Origin: Candidatus Cryptobacteroides excrementipullorum
GTDB lineage: Bacteria; Bacteroidota; Bacteroidia; Bacteroidales; UBA932
DNA: 64,000 bases
Direction: 5' to 3'
Assembly: GCA_017695065.1 (NCBI GenBank)
Contig: JADILZ010000046.1
Coordinates: 21,816 to 85,815, forward strand
Shown here piece after piece: positions 29,301 through 37,548 of this stretch. Position 1 is the stretch's first letter. Every line of letters begins with the position of its first letter. The position numbers and the translations under genes were made by a program. The notes beneath the pieces were generated by a model. It did not search any database, had not been told where the DNA came from, and worked only from the letters and a program-made list of their open reading frames with translations.

Positions 29301-29479
29301 TGAGCTCTGCTCTGGCACTTATACCGCTCGCCATCCACGGAGACCTTCCGGGAAACGAGATACAAAGCCCTATGGCAAAAGTCATCCTCGGCGGCCTGCT
29401 CACCTCGACTTTCCTGAACGGGTTCATAGTCCCTGTCATGTACTGGTGGCTTCACAAGGGAGAGTCAAAAAACAATTAG
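26384..29479 (+). CDS. cusA: RND heavy-metal efflux pump, CusA/CzcA family
   Basis: A 1031-residue inner-membrane antiporter. It has an N-terminal helix, two large periplasmic loops and twelve predicted helices. The TM4 proton-relay region SLVDDAIVDVENVW (D404/D405) is the heavy-metal RND form, and the porter-domain start (NRTEVDVFPDLNAPTVVIMTE) is typical of CusA/CzcA. The C-terminal helices include FISLFGIATRNGMLLISHYN. Length is normal. It is encoded 13 nt after the adaptor and before the TolC-like channel, a complete tripartite export operon. Confidence 0.93.
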   Translation: MLNRIIRFSLENRLLILVASILLMAGGIYTMNRTEVDVFPDLNAPTVVIMTEAGGMAAEEVEQLVTFPIETAVNGATGVRRVRSSSTTGFSVVWVEFDWGTDIYLARQIVSEKLTVVNEELPENVGNPTLGPQSSILGELLIIGLTSDTTSMLDLRTLADWTIRPRLLSTGGVAQVAVLGGDIKEYQVLIHPAKMKHYGVTLGEIMAVTDQMNQNTNGGVIYEYGNEYIVRGVISTADVAQMARSVIKVSGGAPVTLGDVADVKIGAQQPKLGVASEKGKPAVLITVTKQPETGTIELTAKIEEALKDLQKNLPPDVHVSTDTFRQSRFIESSISNVKSSLYEGAVFVVIVLFLFLANVRTTVISLITLPLSMLISILVLNWLGMTINTMSLGGLAIAIGSLVDDAIVDVENVWKHLRANRQLPPEKRLPVLKTVFEASKEVRMPILNSTLIIVVSFVPLFFLSGMEGRMLVPLGVAFITALFASTVVALTLTPVLCSYLLDYKTKGDAVPKEAFLAVWLKKYYRKALEWVMRHKKSVVGATLALFAVALGLFFTLGHSFLPSFNEGSFTINVSSLPGISLEESDRIGRQAEEILMSIPEIQTVARKTGRAELDEHALGVNVSELEAPFELKDRTHAELLDEVREKLSVISGANIEIGQPISHRIDAMLSGTQASIAIKLFGDDLNRMFTTGNRIKELISGVEGIADLNVEQQIERPEIKIVPKREMLAKYGISLPAFNEFVTVHMAGKTVSQVYENGKAFNLVVRADEADRGSMEGIKNLMIDDADGNKLPLCYVADVISSTGPNTINRENVKRKIVISANTSGRDLRGVVNDIREIVEKNIDLPEGYHIEYGGQFESEQAASRTLLLTSIMSIVVIFLLLYMQFKSAAQSGVILLNLPLALIGGVFALLVTTGELSIPAIIGFISLFGIATRNGMLLISHYNLLREQGYSLYDSIIHGSLDRLNPILMTALSSALALIPLAIHGDLPGNEIQSPMAKVILGGLLTSTFLNGFIVPVMYWWLHKGESKNN

Positions 29480-29519
29480 CCCTCAAACTCCACACAAGGA
29501 ACAAATGCAAATACAGACA

Positions 29520-30740
29520 ATGAGAAAACACACATTTACAATACTTGTCGCGGCGGCCCTCGGTACCGCCGTAAACGCCCGGACTCCGGAAGAGCAATCC
29601 CCCGGGCCGGAGCCGGTCCGTACATCCAGCATAGAGGAAGTCCTGCAGTCCGTATCTGCAAACAATCCCGAGCTCCAAGCCATCGCGGAAGACACGGAAG
29701 CCGCTGCCCTCCAGCTCAGGGCCGGGAACATGCCGGAAGACCCTACCGTGGAGTACAGCTCATTCTACAGCAGGACATCAACCGGTCAATCCGGGTCCGA
29801 ACTGGTAGTATCCCAGGGATTCGATTTTCCGACACTGTACGCCACCAGGCACAGCCAGAACAAACTGGCCGTCTCTTCCCTGAACAGCACGCTCGTCTCC
29901 GAACGCAGACGTATCCTCCTGGAAGCCAAGACAGTATGCCTTGATATCATAATGTACAGGCAGCTCGGGGAACTCCTGGACATGCAGGAAGACATAGCAG
30001 GGGAAATGCTGGAACTCTATCAGAAGAGATATGAGACAGGGGATGCCACAGCGCTGGATCTCAACAAGATAAAGATGGAGCTCATGAACGTGGCCACGGC
30101 CGTAGCAGATAACAACGCCTCCCTTTCAGCCTCGACCAACACCCTTACTGCATTGAACGGAGACACCGGGATAATATTCGAGGCCGACTTCTACCCTCTC
30201 GTGGAAGAAGTGACAGACCCACAGGCGGCAATGGAGGAATACATATCCGGAAACGCTTCCATCCTTGCCGCAGAAAATGCGGCACAGGCAGCCAGGAAGC
30301 AGGTCTCACTGGAGAAGCAGGGATGGATTCCCAAAATAGAGATCGGATACAGGAGGAATACAGCATTGAGGGAAGCGGAAAACGGTTTCCTGGTAGGAGG
30401 CTCCATACCTGTCTTTTCAAACCACAGGAAAGTCCGCATGGCCAAAGCCCAGTCGGCATCGGCGCACAACAGGTTGTCCATGCTGAAATCCACGGCACAG
30501 GCCGAGGTGAAATCCTTCATTTCGGACATACAGGAGACCAGGGCCGCCCTTGAGGCTTACGACGAACCGCTCATGCGCGAGACACTGTCTCTGCTGAAAG
30601 AGGCTGTGGAAGGAGGACAGATCTCAGTCATAGACTATTTCGTCGAGGCATCCAACATCTACACGAACCTCTCGAACTGCATCACGCTCCAGAACCGTTA
30701 CCAGAAACTGCTCGCAAGACTGTATGCGAACCGGCTTTAG
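29520..30740 (+). CDS. cusC: TolC-family outer-membrane channel of the metal efflux system
   Basis: A 406-residue protein with signal peptide (ILVAAALGTAVNA), start chosen at 29520 rather than 29505. Two repeats of long helices with Ala/Leu/Glu periodicity (SIEEVLQSVSANNPELQAIA; YISGNASILAAENAAQAARK) and strand segments are characteristic of the outer-membrane efflux protein fold. Adjacent to the pump gene, it forms the exit duct. Slightly shorter than E. coli CusC but normal for Bacteroidota CzcC-like proteins. Confidence 0.88.
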   Translation: MRKHTFTILVAAALGTAVNARTPEEQSPGPEPVRTSSIEEVLQSVSANNPELQAIAEDTEAAALQLRAGNMPEDPTVEYSSFYSRTSTGQSGSELVVSQGFDFPTLYATRHSQNKLAVSSLNSTLVSERRRILLEAKTVCLDIIMYRQLGELLDMQEDIAGEMLELYQKRYETGDATALDLNKIKMELMNVATAVADNNASLSASTNTLTALNGDTGIIFEADFYPLVEEVTDPQAAMEEYISGNASILAAENAAQAARKQVSLEKQGWIPKIEIGYRRNTALREAENGFLVGGSIPVFSNHRKVRMAKAQSASAHNRLSMLKSTAQAEVKSFISDIQETRAALEAYDEPLMRETLSLLKEAVEGGQISVIDYFVEASNIYTNLSNCITLQNRYQKLLARLYANRL

Positions 30741-30754
30741 AAAAAACACCTGTC

Positions 30755-31174
30755 ATGCATGCCGTCGCCATACATATTGTCTCTGACACATTCCTTCCAC
30801 TGATGATTTCAGGTGTCCTGGCCTATACGGCAATGAATGTACGGCTGGAAAAGAAACATGCCGGCATCGCGCTGAAGGCCGTGGCACTTGTAGCCATGCA
30901 CGCCTGCTTCATATGGGGGTTCTCCAAAATCAGGCACTCGCTCTCCGGATTTCCGGAAATCGCCGGACAGGACAATGCCGCCGCACTGGCTGTAAAGATT
31001 TTTGCGGTATCCGTAATTACACTCGGGGCCATAGGCTATATAGCATGCGCAGGAAACGTCGCATGGAAATCCGGCGCCAGGAAAAGAAATGCCGTACTGC
31101 TCGCCGCATGCATATCAGGAGCGGCCGCCCTGCTTTTCCTGACAGAACTGTACGTGTGGCTGATAATCCGGTAA
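30755..31174 (+). CDS. Orphan membrane protein with four helices at the end of the efflux operon
   Basis: A 139-residue protein with four hydrophobic segments (about 5-25, 40-60, 80-100, 113-137). It has two His near the N-terminus (MHAVAIHIV), and a Cys and a Met-His in the helices. It follows the channel gene by 14 nt, so it is very likely co-transcribed with the metal pump. I do not recognise the family. Its position suggests an accessory role in metal handling, which is inference only. Confidence 0.6.
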   Translation: MHAVAIHIVSDTFLPLMISGVLAYTAMNVRLEKKHAGIALKAVALVAMHACFIWGFSKIRHSLSGFPEIAGQDNAAALAVKIFAVSVITLGAIGYIACAGNVAWKSGARKRNAVLLAACISGAAALLFLTELYVWLIIR

Positions 31175-31238
31175 AGAGTTTTGAACTCCGATACCTTTCT
31201 TCAGACGGCAAGTGCCCCAACACCCATGGGTCTCCTGG

Positions 31239-33299
31239 TCATGAATTCCCCATCGGGTCTGCAAAGAATACAACACCTTGCTGATCAACCTGTTCCGGAT
31301 AAAGTATGAGCAGGCTGTTCTCGGCAAAATACTTGTTGATCAGGGCCGGCAGCCTGTCGAAAGCGGAATCGTAGGACACTGAACCGGCCCTGGCGCTGAC
31401 AATCACCAGAAGCTGTTCCCGGCTGACCTTCAGCGAGGCCATGCGGTCCGGGAAAGGCTGGCTCTCGACAGTGCTTACCGCAGCAAGGGTCCTTGCATCC
31501 GAACGGCCTACCAGTTCACTGAGCCTGTCCGCAGTCTCCTGCTCCGCATGGAAATATATCCTGCACCCTGTCTGTGAGGCCATGCGGCACAGATGCGCTG
31601 TCCATCGGGCAAACCCGGTCTCGAATTCCGCCCGTGCCGGCACAGTGACAACGATGCCCTTCAGCGTATTGACCGGAATTTCCAGCCTGGCCACCATCAC
31701 TTCCCGGTATGTCCCTCTTAGGATGTTTCCGGTCAGGCTCCCGAAAAACGAGTCCAGGATGCTGCTTTTCTGATGAAGGCCTATCACCAGGTCCGTAGCG
31801 TTCTTTTCCTTGAGGGTATGGACAATGCCGGATGCCACATTCATGTCATAGCGGCACACCATGTCAGTGCTTACATCAGCAGACGAAGCTATCATTGCAG
31901 CCTTCTCCAGGCTCTTGCGCCCCACGGCTTCACCAGCCTCAGAAGACCCGCTGTCATTTATGACATTCAGGGCGACTATGCTTTCCCGGCTCTTCGGGTT
32001 CCTTACCACAAGGGCAAGGTTGACCAGGTTCTCTATGGTGTCAGGGTTGGCCACAGGGATGAGGAAGCGCTCCTTCTCCCTCTGCCTGTCCTTCTCGGCG
32101 GAGGCTGCCGAGTTCTGGTCCATGGCGAAACGTCGGGACGCGCGCTCCGTCTCTATCGTGCTTATCACGCAAGTGAACAGAATCATTATGACAGTCCCGT
32201 TCAGCACGTCGTCGTTCAGGAGGCGCTCACCGTTTTCGAGGATTATCTCATGCCCTATCAGCACAGCGGCAAGTGTCGCCGCCGCCTGGGCGTTGCTCAG
32301 GCCGAACATCATCTTGCGCTCGTTCCTTGACATCCCGTATATCTTCTGTGTAAAGAATGCCGCCAGCCACTTGCTCAGCGTGGCCACCACAGTCATCACT
32401 ACCGCCACCTTCATCGCCTCTCCACCGGCCACAAAGCTGCGCAGGTCGATGATCATCCCGACCCCTATAAGGAAATACGGGATGAAGAGGGCGTTTCCGA
32501 CAAACTCCAGGCGGTTCATCAGAGGAGAGACCTTAGGCACAAGCTTGTTGAGCACCATCCCGACGAGAAACGCCCCCAGGATACCCTCCATACCCGCAAG
32601 AGACATCAGTCCTCCACCGAGGAAGACAAGGGCAAGCACGAAGATGAACTGCATCACCGCATCATCGTACTTGCGGAAGAACCACCTTCCCACGAGAGGC
32701 ACCAGGAACACTATCGCAAGGCTCAGCAGAGCCACCTTCACTACCAGGGAAATCCAGTACAGGCTGTCCACCGTGCCTTTGTACATCCCGCTTATCACCG
32801 CCAGTATCACCAGAGCGAGGGTCACGGTCACAGCAGTACCGCCTATGGTTATGTTCACGCTCCTCTGCCTGGAAAGACCGTAACGGCTGACAATCGGATA
32901 GGCGATAAGAGTATGCGAGGCATACATGCTGGACAGGAGGACAGAAGTGACCATGCTGTAACCCAGCAGGCTGACACTGGTCCAGATGCCCAGGGCCATA
33001 GGGATGATGAACGTGAGCAGGCCGAAGACAAGGCCCTTGACCTTGTTCTTACGGAAATCCTCCATATCCATCTCCAGACCGGCGAGGAACATTATGTAAT
33101 AAAGCCCCACCTGCCCGAAAAGCTCGAAACTGCTGTCCCGTTCAAGGATGTTCAGCCCGTGCTCCCCTATGACGATGCCGGCAAGTATCATCCCTATGAT
33201 GTGGGGGATTTTCAACTTGCCCAGGACAATAGGAGCGAAAAGGATGATGATCAATACAATGAAGAAGATCCAAATGGGGTCTGTCACTGGAAATGTCAT
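31239..33299 (-). CDS. CPA2-type cation/proton antiporter with universal-stress-like tail
   Basis: A 686-residue protein. About residues 1-390 hold twelve or more helices with the Na+/H+ exchanger domain (LGKLKIPHIIGMILAGIVIG; YIMFLAGLEMDMEDF; MEGILGAFLVGMVLN). About 430-670 is a cytosolic part containing two UspA-like folds (PVANPDTIENLVNLALVV; VVTVPARAEFETGFARWT), likely a regulatory nucleotide-binding region. It would exchange Na+ or K+ for protons in pH and ion homeostasis. It converges on the efflux operon and diverges from the MATE gene. Confidence 0.85.
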   Translation of the reverse strand: MTFPVTDPIWIFFIVLIIILFAPIVLGKLKIPHIIGMILAGIVIGEHGLNILERDSSFELFGQVGLYYIMFLAGLEMDMEDFRKNKVKGLVFGLLTFIIPMALGIWTSVSLLGYSMVTSVLLSSMYASHTLIAYPIVSRYGLSRQRSVNITIGGTAVTVTLALVILAVISGMYKGTVDSLYWISLVVKVALLSLAIVFLVPLVGRWFFRKYDDAVMQFIFVLALVFLGGGLMSLAGMEGILGAFLVGMVLNKLVPKVSPLMNRLEFVGNALFIPYFLIGVGMIIDLRSFVAGGEAMKVAVVMTVVATLSKWLAAFFTQKIYGMSRNERKMMFGLSNAQAAATLAAVLIGHEIILENGERLLNDDVLNGTVIMILFTCVISTIETERASRRFAMDQNSAASAEKDRQREKERFLIPVANPDTIENLVNLALVVRNPKSRESIVALNVINDSGSSEAGEAVGRKSLEKAAMIASSADVSTDMVCRYDMNVASGIVHTLKEKNATDLVIGLHQKSSILDSFFGSLTGNILRGTYREVMVARLEIPVNTLKGIVVTVPARAEFETGFARWTAHLCRMASQTGCRIYFHAEQETADRLSELVGRSDARTLAAVSTVESQPFPDRMASLKVSREQLLVIVSARAGSVSYDSAFDRLPALINKYFAENSLLILYPEQVDQQGVVFFADPMGNS

Positions 33300-33319
33300 A
33301 AGTACAACCGTTAATCCTA

Positions 33320-33363
33320 CAAATTTATAAAATTTTCCGATTCCGGGAAATGTAGTATTTTTG
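33320..33363. promoter_or_regulatory. Divergent promoters for antiporter and MATE genes
   Basis: Minus strand: TAAATTTG (33327-33320) with TTTC 19 nt upstream (33350-33347), reaching the antiporter ATG at 33299 after about 20 nt. Plus strand: TATTTTTG (33356-33363) with TTTT (33333-33336) 19 nt upstream, ahead of the MATE ATG at 33399. The two boxes overlap each other's -33 space, so the promoters may compete. Confidence 0.55.
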
Positions 33364-33398
33364 CAGCCCCTTCCACCGGGACAGGATGAGAGACATAT

Positions 33399-34754
33399 AT
33401 GGGAAAGACAGCGGAAATACTTAAGATCGGGGTGCCGATAATGCTCGGCCAGGCCTGCGTGGTTATCCTCAGCTTCGCAGACAACATAATGATAGGCTGG
33501 TACGGGGTCAATGACCTGGCGGCCTCCTCATTCGTAAACGGTCTGGTCAACCTGTTCATCTTCATGGAACTCGGGTTTGTATGCGGGATGACCCCGGTGA
33601 TAGGAGCAAGGTTCGGGACAAACGATGTCACCGGAATAGGCAAGACACTGAAAGACAGCATAATGCTCAACGGAATCACAGGAATCGCAGGCCTGGTTGC
33701 AATGGGTGTGATATACCTGTTCCTGGACAGGTTCGGACAGGAACCGGAGCTGCTGCCGCTCATCCGTCCATACTACATCACAGTAGCCGTCTCCACGCTA
33801 TTCGCCATGGGTTTCAACACATTGAAACAGTTCACGGACGGAATCTGCCAGCCGGTCGTGTCCATGATACTCCTGATGGGAGGCAACATCCTGAACATCA
33901 TAGGCAACTGGATACTGATATACGGCAAGGCGGGATTTCCCGAACTTGGCCTGCTCGGGGCAGGCCTCAGCACCCTTTTCGCGAGGATAGTGATGTTCGC
34001 CGTATTCCTCCTCTATATAATGAAGGCACGCAGATTCCGGAAGTATGCGGCAGCATTCAGGTCTGCATCCGTATCTCTTGCCGGGATGAGGAAACTTTTC
34101 GGGCTCGGCTATCCGCTGGCCCTGCAGATGGGTATGGAGACATCCACATTCACGATAAGCGCCGTCATGGTAGGGTGGATCGGAGCCACTGCACTTGCCG
34201 CCCACCAGGTGACTCTGACCATATCGCAGATATGTTTCATGCTCATGACCGGACTTGCCTCGGCAGTATCCATACTTGTCAGCAACGCATACGGCAGAAA
34301 AGACTATAAAGGAGTAAGGCAATATGCGTCGAAAGGATATTTCATGACACTCGGCGTGTCGGCGCTATTCTGCGCAATGATTTTCCTGTTCAGGGAGAGC
34401 ATTGTCGGGATGTTCACGGACTCCGAGGCAGTGACGGCTACAGTGATGTCCCTGCTTGTCGTCCTGTTCTCATACCAGTTCGGGGATGGTCTGCAGCTGT
34501 GTTTCTGCAATGCCCTGCGCGGCATCCAGGATGTCAGGCCTATCATGCTCATGGCCTTCATCAGCTACTACCTGATAGCCATCCCGGCAGCCTACATCCT
34601 CGGATTCAAGGCCGGGCTCGGGGCTGTGGGCATCTGGACCGGATTCCCTGTCGGGCTGACGGTCGCAGGCATATTCTATTTCATACGTTTCCGGATGCGT
34701 CTCGCAAAACTGGAATCCGGAATCCGGCACCTGCCCTTACGGGAGAATGCTTGA
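33399..34754 (+). CDS. MATE-family efflux transporter
   Basis: A 451-residue protein with twelve helices in two similar halves. Signatures are IGVPIMLGQACVVILSFADNIMIGWYG at the start and LGYPLALQMGMETSTFTISAVMVGWIG in the second half (shown as two short parts of a longer match). It probably exports drugs or metabolites with Na+ or H+. The substrate is unknown. It converges on the RNase R gene with only 14 nt between the stops. Confidence 0.9.
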   Translation: MGKTAEILKIGVPIMLGQACVVILSFADNIMIGWYGVNDLAASSFVNGLVNLFIFMELGFVCGMTPVIGARFGTNDVTGIGKTLKDSIMLNGITGIAGLVAMGVIYLFLDRFGQEPELLPLIRPYYITVAVSTLFAMGFNTLKQFTDGICQPVVSMILLMGGNILNIIGNWILIYGKAGFPELGLLGAGLSTLFARIVMFAVFLLYIMKARRFRKYAAAFRSASVSLAGMRKLFGLGYPLALQMGMETSTFTISAVMVGWIGATALAAHQVTLTISQICFMLMTGLASAVSILVSNAYGRKDYKGVRQYASKGYFMTLGVSALFCAMIFLFRESIVGMFTDSEAVTATVMSLLVVLFSYQFGDGLQLCFCNALRGIQDVRPIMLMAFISYYLIAIPAAYILGFKAGLGAVGIWTGFPVGLTVAGIFYFIRFRMRLAKLESGIRHLPLRENA

Positions 34755-34768
34755 CAGGCCTGTCCAGG

Positions 34769-37321
34769 CTACTGGTCTCTCTTGGGCTTGCCGCCACGCT
34801 TGCGCGACCCCTTGGATGAATATTTCTTCCCCGAGGACCTGAATCCCTTGCGGTCTTTACCCTTGCCGGACTTTCCTGCCTGGCCGCCGCTCCCTGAAGG
34901 GGCCATGCCCTCATCGGGACCTGCATCCGCGGCCTTCTCCTCGAGGCCGGTCTCCACAAGCTCGTAGTCGAGCAGCTTCTGCTCCAGGTTGGTCTTCTTC
35001 ACCCGTATCCTCACAGTGTCCCCGAGACTGTAAACCGTCCTGCTGTGGCGGCCCACTATCCTGTAACGGTCCGCATCGAACTCGAAATAGTCTGACTTAA
35101 TGTCACGCAGGGCCACCATGCCTTCAATCTTGGTCGGCTCTATCTCCACATACATACCCCAGTCGGTAAGGCCGGAAATATGTCCCTCGAACTCAAATCC
35201 CACCTTGTCCTGCATGAACTCCACCAGCTTATACTTGATGCTGGAGCGCTCGGCCTCCGCGGCCACGATCTCGCGCTCGGAAGCATACTTGCACTGCCCT
35301 TCATAATAGTCTTTCTTCTGTGAAGGGGCACCATCCAGATACATGGCCAGAAGCCTGTGTACCATCATGTCCGGATAACGCCTGATCGGGGATGTGAAAT
35401 GGGTGTAGTATTTGAATGCCAGTCCGTAATGGCCTATGTTGTCTGTGCTGTACCTCGCCTTGGCCATGGTGCGCAGGGACAGGAGCTCTATGACATCGAA
35501 CTCAGGACGGTCCTTGGCCTGTGAAAGCAGGCCGTTGAGCTCCCTGGCAATCTCCTTGCCGTTTTCCGCAGGGCCCATGTCATAGCCGAAATTGTGTACG
35601 AACGAGCGCAGGCTGTCCAGTTTCATAAGGTTCGGCTCGTCGTGGATACGATATACAAAAGTCTTGGCCTTGGATTTCTCCGCCGCCTTCGCAGCCTCTT
35701 CCTGGGAGATGCACAGATATCCCAGTGACGCGGACGGGGCTGATGATTTCCGGCATCCCTTGGCCACGAACTCAGCCACACTCCTGTTCGCAAGGAGCAT
35801 GAACTCCTCGATGAGCCAGTTGGCTTCCTTCGTCACCTTCTGGTAAACCCTCACCGGGCGGCCCTTCTCGTCCACCTCGACTTTCATCTCCGGTCTCTCG
35901 AAGCTGATGGCCCCTGCGGCGAACCTTTTCTTGCGCAGCTTGGCTGCAAGCCCGTTGAGGACAAGTATCGCCTCCTTGAGGCTGTCCGGAATCAGACACC
36001 CGGTCGTGACGCCTTCTCCCATAGCGGATTCTGCATGCCTGTCAGCATTTTTCGCACGCTCCTCGGCGGCCTCCGGAGAAGCGTCCAGTATAGGGTCGGC
36101 TATCGGTCCGTGCTTCCCGTCAGTACCTCCGCGCAGCTCCATCCGCATGGCATTCTCCCCTGCCTCTATCACCTGCTGGGCAGTCTCGTAAGCGAACCTG
36201 TAGTCAGAATTTATCACCGTCCTGCCGAACCACTGCGACACCACCTTGGCAAGCGGAGTGATCTCGAACACAGCCGAGAAACAGAGCTTAGGCTCGTTCG
36301 GACGCAGCGAGCAGAGCTTGTTGGAGAGCTTCTCCGGAAGCATCGGGACAGTCCTGTCTACCAGATATACAGAAGTGCCCCTGTTGCGGGCCTCCTCGTC
36401 CACCACGGACCCCGGAGTCACATAATGGGTCACGTCCGCTATATGCACCCCGACCTCATAATTCCCATCATCGAGTTTCCTGAAAGAAAGCGCATCATCG
36501 AAATCCTTCGCATCCGCAGGGTCGATAGTGAATGTGAGCACGTCCCTGAAATCCCTGCGTTCCCTTATGTCATTGTCTGTTATGATGTCTGAAATCCCGT
36601 CTGCGGCGTTCTCAACCTCAGGCTCGAACCTGTAAGGCAGCGAATATTCCGCGAGGATGGCATGCATTTCAGTATCATTCTCTCCGGGTTCCCCGAGCAC
36701 GTCCACAAGATGGCCGGTCGGATTGGGGTCTTTCTTGTCCCACTTGTCAACCATGGCGGCCACCTTCATGCCGGAGCGGACTGTCATCTCCTGCCTTTTC
36801 CCGTCAACGGTCTCGTACAGGTAGTTCACCGAGAACTGGTCATATCCAGTACGTTTCAGGCTGCCGAGCATATATTCGGGCCTGGCGGAATCCTCCTGCT
36901 GGGACTGCCCGCGGTCCTTCTTCTTGCGCACCTTCTCCGGAGACTGTGAGGCCACCACCGGGATGACTATGTCATATGGCATCACACGGCTCTCCATCAG
37001 CACCCATGCCTGGTCTCCCACCACATGCAGTATCCCCACAAACGGCTTGCGTGAGCGCTCCAGGATCTCAAGGACCTCGCCCTCCTTCCTCTGGCGGTCG
37101 GTCTTTTCCTTGGTCACCGCAACCCTGACAGTATCCCCGTTCAGGGCACCCCTGGTCTTGGAGGCCTTCACGAAGATGTCATCCTCCTCCCCATCCACGA
37201 TGATGAAAGCATATCCCTCGCGGGTCATCTGGACCCTGCCTGTAAATTCAGGATAAACTTTTTTGACCTTTTTCCCGCCATGGCCGCGGTCTCTGCCGCC
37301 TTTCCGTCTTCTGTCCACCAT
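34769..37321 (-). CDS. rnr: Ribonuclease R
   Basis: An 850-residue 3'-5' exoribonuclease. The start at 37321 (MVDRRRKGGRD) was taken because it begins the basic N-terminus. Domains in order: basic N-terminus, two cold-shock OB folds (about 25-200), RNB catalytic domain with metal-binding aspartates in IDPADAKDFDDAL, an S1 domain near 680-780, and a Lys/Arg/Gly/Ser tail of about 45 residues. About residues 388-445, within the RNB domain after QQVIEAGEN, are a hydrophilic insertion that I do not expect in Bacteroides homologues. A good promoter lies upstream on the minus strand. Confidence 0.94.
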   Translation of the reverse strand: MVDRRRKGGRDRGHGGKKVKKVYPEFTGRVQMTREGYAFIIVDGEEDDIFVKASKTRGALNGDTVRVAVTKEKTDRQRKEGEVLEILERSRKPFVGILHVVGDQAWVLMESRVMPYDIVIPVVASQSPEKVRKKKDRGQSQQEDSARPEYMLGSLKRTGYDQFSVNYLYETVDGKRQEMTVRSGMKVAAMVDKWDKKDPNPTGHLVDVLGEPGENDTEMHAILAEYSLPYRFEPEVENAADGISDIITDNDIRERRDFRDVLTFTIDPADAKDFDDALSFRKLDDGNYEVGVHIADVTHYVTPGSVVDEEARNRGTSVYLVDRTVPMLPEKLSNKLCSLRPNEPKLCFSAVFEITPLAKVVSQWFGRTVINSDYRFAYETAQQVIEAGENAMRMELRGGTDGKHGPIADPILDASPEAAEERAKNADRHAESAMGEGVTTGCLIPDSLKEAILVLNGLAAKLRKKRFAAGAISFERPEMKVEVDEKGRPVRVYQKVTKEANWLIEEFMLLANRSVAEFVAKGCRKSSAPSASLGYLCISQEEAAKAAEKSKAKTFVYRIHDEPNLMKLDSLRSFVHNFGYDMGPAENGKEIARELNGLLSQAKDRPEFDVIELLSLRTMAKARYSTDNIGHYGLAFKYYTHFTSPIRRYPDMMVHRLLAMYLDGAPSQKKDYYEGQCKYASEREIVAAEAERSSIKYKLVEFMQDKVGFEFEGHISGLTDWGMYVEIEPTKIEGMVALRDIKSDYFEFDADRYRIVGRHSRTVYSLGDTVRIRVKKTNLEQKLLDYELVETGLEEKAADAGPDEGMAPSGSGGQAGKSGKGKDRKGFRSSGKKYSSKGSRKRGGKPKRDQ

Positions 37322-37361
37322 AATTTTCCGATTTGAATTAACCCGGAAACGCACAAATGAC

Positions 37362-37369
37362 TATCTTTG
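37362..37369 (+). promoter_or_regulatory. Possible -7 box of gpmI
   Basis: TATCTTTG fits TAnnTTTG. The nearest TTTG (37332-37335) is 26 nt upstream, beyond the usual spacing, so this is a weak candidate. The leader would be about 175 nt. Confidence 0.3.
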
Positions 37370-37402
37370 CGGACAATTCCGGGCATTGACATATCAATCC
37401 CG

Positions 37403-37433
37403 CAAAAATACTTAATAATTGGGCCAATACAAA
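37403..37433 (-). promoter_or_regulatory. Promoter of rnr
   Basis: On the minus strand TTTG (37433-37430), a 19-nt spacer and TATTTTTG (37410-37403) form a full Bacteroidota promoter, giving a 5' leader of about 75 nt before the ATG at 37321. Confidence 0.65.
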
Positions 37434-37548
37434 GGTTTAAGCACAAATATTGCAGCAATATACGGAAAACACGACAACAAACGACATGAATCCGGTGAAT
37501 TTGATACATCCGGCTACGAAGTCAAATAAATCAATCAACGATACGATT

